This document shows, one piece after another, positions 4,946-10,002 of a DNA stretch of 10,002 nt. Each line of letters opens with the position of its first letter. Within the stretch, counting starts at the first letter, position 1. The DNA is from Chloroflexota bacterium (GTDB lineage: Bacteria > Chloroflexota > Dehalococcoidia > JAUQQI01). The stretch lies in contig JAUQQI010000040.1 in NCBI GenBank assembly GCA_030549955.1, positions 973-10,974 of the forward strand, in the 5' to 3' direction. Below the pieces are notes generated by a model that saw only the letters and a program-made list of their open reading frames with translations, was not told the origin of the DNA and did not search any database. A program made the translations under genes and the position numbers.

Positions 4946-7213
4946 TTACCGCAACGCCCGCCAGAGCCGCTCCGGGGTGATGGGCAGTTCGGTGATGCGG
5001 ACCCCGGCCGCATCCCGGACGGCGTTGGCTACCGCCGCCAGGGTCGGGACGATAGGCGGTTCGCCCACCCCCCGGGCCCCAAATGGGCCCAGCTCCGACG
5101 GCACCTCCACCAGCTCAACTTCGAACCCCGGAACGTCCGCTGCCCGGGGCAGGGCGTAGTCCAGGAACGAGCCGGTGAGCAATTCGCCCTGCTCATCGAA
5201 TACCAGCTGTTCCATCAGAGCCCAGCCGAGGCCCTGGGTTGCCCCGCCGTGGACCTGGCCTTCGATGGTGAGGGGGTTGATGGCCCGACCGACGTCCTGG
5301 ACGGCCAGGAACCTGGTCGGCCGAATTAGGCCCGTCTCCGGGTCGACCTCGACCTCGACAACCTGGACCGTGAAGCCCGGGGCCTGGCGGCCGATGCTCG
5401 ATTCGCCTTCGGCGACGATAGGGGCAAGTCCCCGGTGGCCGGCGTAGGTCCTTTGCCCGAGCTCCCCGAGGCTTATCCCCCGCCCCGGCACCCCCCGCAC
5501 CGAAACATAGCCATCCTTAAGCTCCAGGTCGTCGGGATTGGCCTCCAGGTATTCAGCGGCCACCCGCAGGATTTTTTCGCGGGCCGCCTGGGCCGCCCGG
5601 ACCACGGCCGCGCCCACCGTGTAAGTTATCTTGCTTCCGCCGCTCGCCCCGGCGAAGGGTCCAAGGGCCGTGTCCCCAAAGATTATCCGGACCTTCTCGG
5701 GCTGAAGGCCGAGAACTTCAGCGGCGATCAGCATGAGGGCCGTATCCGTACCGTTTCCGAGGTCAATCGACCCGACGTGAAGCTGCAAGGTGCCGTCCTC
5801 CTCCAGGCGACAGACGGCCGTTGCCGGACCAAGCCCACCCGGCCACCCACCTAAGGCAAGGCCGACGCCCCGGCCATTTCGCCGGCGGTCCCGCCAGATA
5901 GGATGGTTTTGGACCACGCTCAGGCAGGCCGCGGCCCCGATTTCAGGCCACCGGCGCTCGGTAGCCGCCGGAATCCGGTCGCCCCTGGCGGCGACATTCC
6001 GCAGGCGAAACTCCAGGGGGTCGATGCCGAGCCGGCGGGCCAGCTCGTCCATCTGCGATTCGATGGCGAACGTGGCCTGGGGTGCCCCCGGCGCCCGGTA
6101 GGCCCCGGTCGCCGGCTTATTGGTCAAGACTTCCCAGGTTCGAATCCGCAGGTTCGGCCAGCGGTAGTAGCCGCCCAGGAGCATCGCCATTATTCCCGAG
6201 ATCCCGGCCCGGTAAATGCCCGAATCGATGTAGATGTTGGCATCCAGGGCGGTCAGAGTTCCGTCCCGGCGAACCCCGGTCTTGAGGCGGATGACGGTGG
6301 CGGGGGCCGGGGTTGTCGCCAGCAAGTCCTCGGCCCGGGTCAGGGCTATCCCGACGGGCCGCCGGACCGCGAGGGCGGCGGCCACTGCCAGGGGTTCGAG
6401 GGTGCCGTACTTCGCCCCGAAGCCGCCGCCGATTTTCAGGGGAACAACCCGAACAGCCGACTTTGGCAGGCCGGTGATGTCGGCGATGAGGTCCCGGACG
6501 ATATACTGGCCCTGGGTGCTGGTGTAGACGGTAATGCCCCCACCCAGGGGGTCGGGCGCGGCGACGGCGGCGTGGGGCTCCAGGTAGTTCTGGTGGACGA
6601 ACTGGGTCCGGTAAGTGGTCTCGAGAATAAGGTCGGCCTGGGCAAACCCGGCCTCAACATCCCCCCAGCCGACAGTTGACCGGGCGGCCAGGTTGCCACC
6701 GGCGGTCTGCTCGGCCGCATTTACGGGCCCAGCGTGGACGTCGGCGTCTTCGCGCTTTTCACCGGGCACACCCCCGGGCCAGACCAAGACGTCCCGCTCG
6801 GTCAGGGCCGTCAGGGGGTCAATAACCGGCCGGAGGGGCTCATAGTCCACCTCAACGGCTTCGGCACCGTCCCGGGCGGCGAGTTCGTTCTCGGCCAGAA
6901 CCAGGGCAACGGGCTGGCCCCGGAATATCACCCGGTCCCGGGCAAGAATAAGGCGGGACCGGGTCGTTGGCTCCGGCTGGATGGGCAGGTCGGCGGCCGT
7001 GAGGACGGCAACGACGCCGGGAACCTGCCGGGCCCGGTCGGTGCGAATGGCCCGGATGCGGGCGTGGGCATAGGGGCTCAGGATCGGCCGGCCGAAGAGC
7101 ATGCCCGGCAGGCGGAGGTCGGCCGGGTAACGGGCGGCCCCGGTGACTTTCTCTTTACCGTCGACGAGCGGAATCCTTCGGCCGATATACGTGGTTGCGG
7201 TTCCCGAGATCAT
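4946..7213 (-). CDS. Xanthine dehydrogenase-family molybdopterin-binding large subunit
   Basis: Large subunit of a molybdenum hydroxylase, which binds the Mo-pterin cofactor and hydroxylates a heterocycle or aldehyde, or in related enzymes oxidises CO. Complete at 755 residues. The N-terminal aldehyde oxidase/xanthine dehydrogenase a/b hammerhead domain spans about 15-130 (GRRIPLVDGKEKVTGAARY, LFGRPILSPYAHARI, RGQPVALVLAE). The Mo-pterin domain carries STQGQY (232-237), IGGGFGAKYG (261-270), GAYRAPGAPQ (370-379), DLGNGTDT (484-491), GQVHGGATQGLG (652-663) and GPFGARGVGEPP (709-720), where Glu718 is the catalytic Glu. The Gln common in the D-x-G-Q-G motif is Asn487 here. It lacks the CO dehydrogenase loop AYRCSFR, so it is not a form I CoxL; the substrate is unknown. 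Residues about 140-180 are a hydrophilic insertion-like stretch. ATG 7213 has GCGAGG nine bases upstream. FAD and 2Fe-2S partner genes are not adjacent. Confidence 0.92.
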   Translation of the reverse strand: MISGTATTYIGRRIPLVDGKEKVTGAARYPADLRLPGMLFGRPILSPYAHARIRAIRTDRARQVPGVVAVLTAADLPIQPEPTTRSRLILARDRVIFRGQPVALVLAENELAARDGAEAVEVDYEPLRPVIDPLTALTERDVLVWPGGVPGEKREDADVHAGPVNAAEQTAGGNLAARSTVGWGDVEAGFAQADLILETTYRTQFVHQNYLEPHAAVAAPDPLGGGITVYTSTQGQYIVRDLIADITGLPKSAVRVVPLKIGGGFGAKYGTLEPLAVAAALAVRRPVGIALTRAEDLLATTPAPATVIRLKTGVRRDGTLTALDANIYIDSGIYRAGISGIMAMLLGGYYRWPNLRIRTWEVLTNKPATGAYRAPGAPQATFAIESQMDELARRLGIDPLEFRLRNVAARGDRIPAATERRWPEIGAAACLSVVQNHPIWRDRRRNGRGVGLALGGWPGGLGPATAVCRLEEDGTLQLHVGSIDLGNGTDTALMLIAAEVLGLQPEKVRIIFGDTALGPFAGASGGSKITYTVGAAVVRAAQAAREKILRVAAEYLEANPDDLELKDGYVSVRGVPGRGISLGELGQRTYAGHRGLAPIVAEGESSIGRQAPGFTVQVVEVEVDPETGLIRPTRFLAVQDVGRAINPLTIEGQVHGGATQGLGWALMEQLVFDEQGELLTGSFLDYALPRAADVPGFEVELVEVPSELGPFGARGVGEPPIVPTLAAVANAVRDAAGVRITELPITPERLWRALR

Positions 7214-7283
7214 GCCCCTGAACCTCGCTGGCTGGAGTTTTCAGGCCGGTTAGGCAGGGAGGATTCCCGCCCCGGTTAATTAA

Positions 7284-7312
7284 AGCCTACGACGCCCCGC
7301 CGCCGGCGTCAA
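7284..7312 (-). promoter_or_regulatory. Predicted promoter of the molybdenum enzyme gene
   Basis: TTGACG (7312-7307; five of six to consensus), a 17-bp spacer and TAGGCT (7289-7284; TANNNT, common in high-GC bacteria). It predicts a leader of about 65 bases before ATG 7213. A perfect dyad, GACGCC-N8-GGCGTC, occupies 7291-7310, across most of the spacer and part of the -35. Confidence 0.5.
7291..7310. repeat. 20-bp dyad in the spacer of the molybdenum enzyme promoter
   Basis: Perfect 6-bp arms GACGCC (7291-7296) and GGCGTC (7305-7310) around eight bases. Its place between -35 and -10 suits a repressor operator or a MerR-type activator. GC-rich 6-bp arms can also arise by chance in this composition. 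Confidence 0.3.
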
Positions 7313-7334
7313 CCCCGGCGCCCTGCTGCCGGTT

Positions 7335-7340
7335 TAAAAT
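7335..7340 (+). promoter_or_regulatory. -10 element predicting a leaderless mRNA for the glycosyltransferase
   Basis: TAAAAT (five of six to TATAAT) ends eight bases before GTG 7348, so transcription should start at or next to the start codon. There is no Shine-Dalgarno of usual spacing and no good -35. This arrangement is typical of leaderless genes in several high-GC phyla. Confidence 0.45.
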
Positions 7341-7347
7341 AACAGGT

Positions 7348-10002
7348 GTGCTGACTGTACGGCTGGCCGGAAAAGCGGGCTACGAGCTTTTAGAGACGCC
7401 TGCCGGTCCTCAGCGGCAAACCCGCTGGCGACTTTACTGGCTGATCCTGCTGGTTCTCGCCTTTGGCCTGCGGGTTCACGGCCTCGACTCTAAAAGCATC
7501 TGGCTTGATGAGGCCCTGAGCTTCCACCGGGCAGCAACCCTCGACCGGGCAATCTCAGGGTTGGTCGTAACCGGGGGCGTTCCGAGCCGGGATACCCAGC
7601 CGCCACTTTACTTTGTGCTACTTTACGGTCTTCTCAGCCTGGCCGGACCCTCGGATTTTGCGGGCAAATTTCTCTCGGTTTTCTTCTCGACCCTGCTGGT
7701 CCCACTTCTGGGAGCCATCGGCTCCCGGCTGGGGGGTCAGCGGGCGGGCCTGCTCGCGGGCCTGTTGGGTGCGGTCTCGCCCCTGTACGTGTGGTATGCC
7801 CAGGAAGTCCGAATGTACGCCCTGCTGGCGTTCTTCGCCGGCCTGGTTATCTACCTGGGCCTGAGGTCCGTCAACGCTCTGGGGCAAGGCGACCGGAAGG
7901 CCAGTATCACCTGGGCCACATTTACTGTTCTGGTGGCAGTCCTGGGCATTCTAACCCAGTATGTTGCGGTCTTTACCGTTCCGGCCCTCGGGTTCGGCTT
8001 TGCGGCGGCCATTCTCCGGGGAAAGCGGGTCCCGGTCCTTGTTGGAACCGCGGCCCTCGGGATCATCGGGCCGGCCCTGCTGGTTGATGCGGCCTGGGGC
8101 CGGCTTCTGACGGCCCCGACGCCCCAGTTTGACCAGGTTCCGGTCCCGGTGGCCCTCTGGGACCTTGCCGCCCGCACAGCCGGAGGCCTGACCCTGGACG
8201 GGCCCGCGCTTAATGGCCTGGCAGCCCTTTTCGCCGTTCTGGCGGCCCTCGGACTGGCCCGGGGTCTGCCCCGGCCCAGCCGATTGTGGCTCGTCGGGGT
8301 CGTTACCATCCCGCCCCTGGCAACGGCCCTGGTCGGGGCCCAGAAGCCCCTCATCTCAAACGTTCGGCATCTGATTTTTGCAGCGCCCGGCCTGTACATT
8401 GCCGCCGCCCTGGGCATCGATTATATGACCCGGCAGGCCCGTTGGGCCGCAGTGCCTGCCATCGGGGCCCTATTGGGAGGGGCCATCATTGGGCTTACCG
8501 CCTACTTTGACCCAGGCTTTCAGAAGGACGATTTCCGGTCCCTCGTCGAATACCTGGAGGCGAACGTCGGGCCCAACGACCTGGTCCTCGCCCACGAGGC
8601 AACCGTCTATCACGTCTTCGAGCATTATGACGGGGGGTATTTACCGGTCGAGGCTCTGCCCCGGTTCGGCGAGTCGGTGGGGACCCGGCTCTCGCCTGAG
8701 TTTGAGGCCCGGCTCCGGGAACTTCGGAACACTCACCGGCGCATCTGGCTTATTTACTGGCCTCGAAGCATCGCCGGCGACCCCGCGAGCCTGGTTCCCG
8801 GCTGGTTTGACCGGCACCTCTTCCCGGCCGCGGACCGGGCCTTCGCTGGCCGGGGGATGGGGGTGGCCGTCCGGACCTACCTGACCCACCCGCCGGTTGA
8901 ATCCACCCTGCCGGCCGGACTCCAGCCGGTCGACCTGACGTCGGCCGACGGCCTCAAACTCCTCGGCTGGAAGGCTGCTTCCGCCCCAACCCCCGACGGC
9001 CGCATTGAGCTGTCGTTCTACTTCCAGGTTGACCGGAACCCCCTGACGGATTACCGTCTGGTAGCCCGGCTGGTGGATAGCCAGGACCACGTTTGGGCGG
9101 CTTTTGATGGCCGGCCGATTCCGGCCTGGCCGACCACCCGCTGGCCCAGGGGCCAGGCCGTCCGGGCCGACATTCTGCTCCGGCTTAAACCGGGGGCGCC
9201 GCCCGGCAATTACCGGCTCGAGGCCGGGCTGGCCCCCGAAAGCGACGAGAAGCCTGCTCTCCTGCTGGGGCCGGGGGGCGGCCCGGTGGGGACTATGGTC
9301 AGCCTGGGAGAGGTTCAGACCGTCGGGGCCTATCGCCACCGCCCGGACTTTGACCGCCGGGCCCCGAAGGGCCTGAATCTCGCCTGCGGGTGCGGGCTTC
9401 GCATCCTGGACGTGGTGGCGGAGGGCCGAACAACCATTCCGGGCCAGCCTTTAACACTTTGGGGCTACTACCGGGTCGAAGAACCGGTCGACCTCACGGC
9501 CTATCGGCTCACCATTGAGTTGCGCCGAAATGGTATCCCGGCGGTCACCGGCGTCTGGCCGCTGGTTTTGCCCGCTTTCACCGGGCCCGAACCCAAAGCC
9601 GGCGACTGGCTGGCCAGGGCTTACGACCTGCGGATACCCGTCGGGGTTGCGGCCGGCGAGTACCGGCTGGTTGGCCGGATTCTCGGCCCGGAAAATTCCC
9701 CGGCGCCCCTTTACCCGTTATTACCCGGCTTTGCTAGGACCGAGTTTGACCTCGGACCCGTGCAGGTGATCGTCACCGGCCAGCAATTTGAGTCGCCGAG
9801 CCCTTCCCGTTCCGCCGATGCGTATTTCGGCAACCTCCTCCGGCTCCGGGGCTACGACCTCGCCCTGCCCGAATCCGACCGGCTCCAGGTGACCCTCTAC
9901 TGGGAGGTCCTGGGCCCCTCGGACCGGAAGCTTAAGGTCTCGGTGCAGCTCTTTGCTGGTCCGAAGCTCATCGCCCAGGATGATAGCGTGCCCGTCAACT
10001 GG
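7348..10002 (+). CDS. GT39-type membrane glycosyltransferase with repeated exported domains, 3'-truncated
   Basis: GT-C fold glycosyltransferase of the PMT/ArnT-like family 39, expected to transfer a sugar from a polyprenyl-phosphate donor on the outer face of the membrane. The frame is open for 885 codons to the window edge with no stop. GTG 7348 is the only good start; the next in-frame ATG codes for Met156. A basic N-tail precedes the first membrane segment (about 29-43). The first outer loop has IWLDEALS with catalytic-type Asp54-Glu55, then DTQPPLYFVLLY (82-93) and YAQEVRMYALL (150-160, Glu153, Arg155), all family hallmarks. Further hydrophobic segments continue to about 388. The rest is soluble: a segment typical of these enzymes (QKDDFRSLVEYLEANVGPND), then three repeated beta-sandwich-like units from about 532, 675 and 824, the last cut off. 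Such tails are common in Chloroflexota proteins. The acceptor (protein, lipid or glycan) is unknown. It is divergent from the molybdenum enzyme gene. Confidence 0.88.
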   Translation, partial: MLTVRLAGKAGYELLETPAGPQRQTRWRLYWLILLVLAFGLRVHGLDSKSIWLDEALSFHRAATLDRAISGLVVTGGVPSRDTQPPLYFVLLYGLLSLAGPSDFAGKFLSVFFSTLLVPLLGAIGSRLGGQRAGLLAGLLGAVSPLYVWYAQEVRMYALLAFFAGLVIYLGLRSVNALGQGDRKASITWATFTVLVAVLGILTQYVAVFTVPALGFGFAAAILRGKRVPVLVGTAALGIIGPALLVDAAWGRLLTAPTPQFDQVPVPVALWDLAARTAGGLTLDGPALNGLAALFAVLAALGLARGLPRPSRLWLVGVVTIPPLATALVGAQKPLISNVRHLIFAAPGLYIAAALGIDYMTRQARWAAVPAIGALLGGAIIGLTAYFDPGFQKDDFRSLVEYLEANVGPNDLVLAHEATVYHVFEHYDGGYLPVEALPRFGESVGTRLSPEFEARLRELRNTHRRIWLIYWPRSIAGDPASLVPGWFDRHLFPAADRAFAGRGMGVAVRTYLTHPPVESTLPAGLQPVDLTSADGLKLLGWKAASAPTPDGRIELSFYFQVDRNPLTDYRLVARLVDSQDHVWAAFDGRPIPAWPTTRWPRGQAVRADILLRLKPGAPPGNYRLEAGLAPESDEKPALLLGPGGGPVGTMVSLGEVQTVGAYRHRPDFDRRAPKGLNLACGCGLRILDVVAEGRTTIPGQPLTLWGYYRVEEPVDLTAYRLTIELRRNGIPAVTGVWPLVLPAFTGPEPKAGDWLARAYDLRIPVGVAAGEYRLVGRILGPENSPAPLYPLLPGFARTEFDLGPVQVIVTGQQFESPSPSRSADAYFGNLLRLRGYDLALPESDRLQVTLYWEVLGPSDRKLKVSVQLFAGPKLIAQDDSVPVNW
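8941..10002 (+). repeat. Three diverged beta-sandwich-like repeats in the glycosyltransferase tail
   Basis: Each unit opens with a short hydrophobic strand (GLKLLGWKA near 8950, GLRILDVVA near 9394, LRLRGYDLAL near 9838), followed by a strand of the form L-x-L/V-x-F/Y-x-Y/W (IELSFYFQV, PLTLWGYYRV, LQVTLYWEV), then a polar strand on ligand-like loops. Units 1 and 2 end with GNYRLEAGL or GEYRLVGRI. The repeats are diverged protein repeats, not DNA repeats. Unit 3 is incomplete. Confidence 0.6.

Noticed and set aside
5903-6679. 258-codon + strand frame opposite the molybdenum enzyme gene
   Set aside because: The opposite strand holds all cofactor motifs of the enzyme; this frame is Gly/Pro/Arg-rich noise.
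7613-7864. Short + strand frames inside the glycosyltransferase
   Set aside because: They overlap in another frame the family motifs at 7498-7827, which belong to the long GTG-initiated gene.
8641-9339. 232-codon - strand frame opposite the glycosyltransferase tail
   Set aside because: The + strand frame is continuous through this region with repeated-domain features; the antisense frame shows none.
1-10002. Mobile elements, CRISPR array or defence system
   Set aside because: No transposase, integrase, terminal inverted repeats, spacer-repeat array or nuclease motif was found; the gene content is housekeeping plus envelope and redox genes.

Overview
The window is about two-thirds G+C and almost fully coding. 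It looks like a chromosome segment of a high-GC bacterium, probably a member of the Chloroflexota. This rests on recognition, not a search: the trigger factor sequence, the tig-clpP-clpX order, and a GT39-type membrane glycosyltransferase with a long exported tail of repeated beta-sandwich-like domains, a pattern I associate with that phylum. TANNNT promoter elements, GTG/TTG starts and a probable leaderless mRNA also fit a high-GC lineage.

Region 1 (1-3085, + strand) is a protein quality-control operon: the 3' part of tig (trigger factor), clpP (protease subunit) and clpX (unfoldase). tig and clpP overlap, clpP and clpX are 26 bases apart, and a strong intrinsic terminator follows. The oddity is a 27-bp in-frame tandem duplication in clpX, which repeats nine residues at the start of the AAA+ domain.

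Region 2 (3085-4685, - strand) is a two-gene unit converging on the clp operon. A YceI-family lipoprotein gene overlaps a gene for a Tat-type lipoprotein of the family 3 solute-binding fold. Upstream lies a promoter with an extended -10, covered by four 11-bp phased repeats like those bound by PhoB/OmpR-type response regulators. The binding protein has lost the Arg and Asp that normally hold an alpha-amino acid, and no transporter permease or ATPase lies beside it.

Region 3 (4686-7213, - strand) has about 260 bp without a gene, then a complete molybdopterin-binding large subunit of the xanthine dehydrogenase family. The usual FAD and 2Fe-2S partner genes are absent.

Region 4 (7214-10002) is a 134-bp divergent promoter region followed by the largest gene of the window, a + strand GT-C glycosyltransferase running off the right edge. 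It probably starts with GTG on a leaderless transcript.

I found no mobile element, CRISPR array, tRNA or rRNA. I see no clearly new multi-gene system. The best leads are the ClpX duplication, the phased operator before the lipoprotein pair, the altered ligand clamp of the binding protein, and the orphan molybdenum enzyme subunit.
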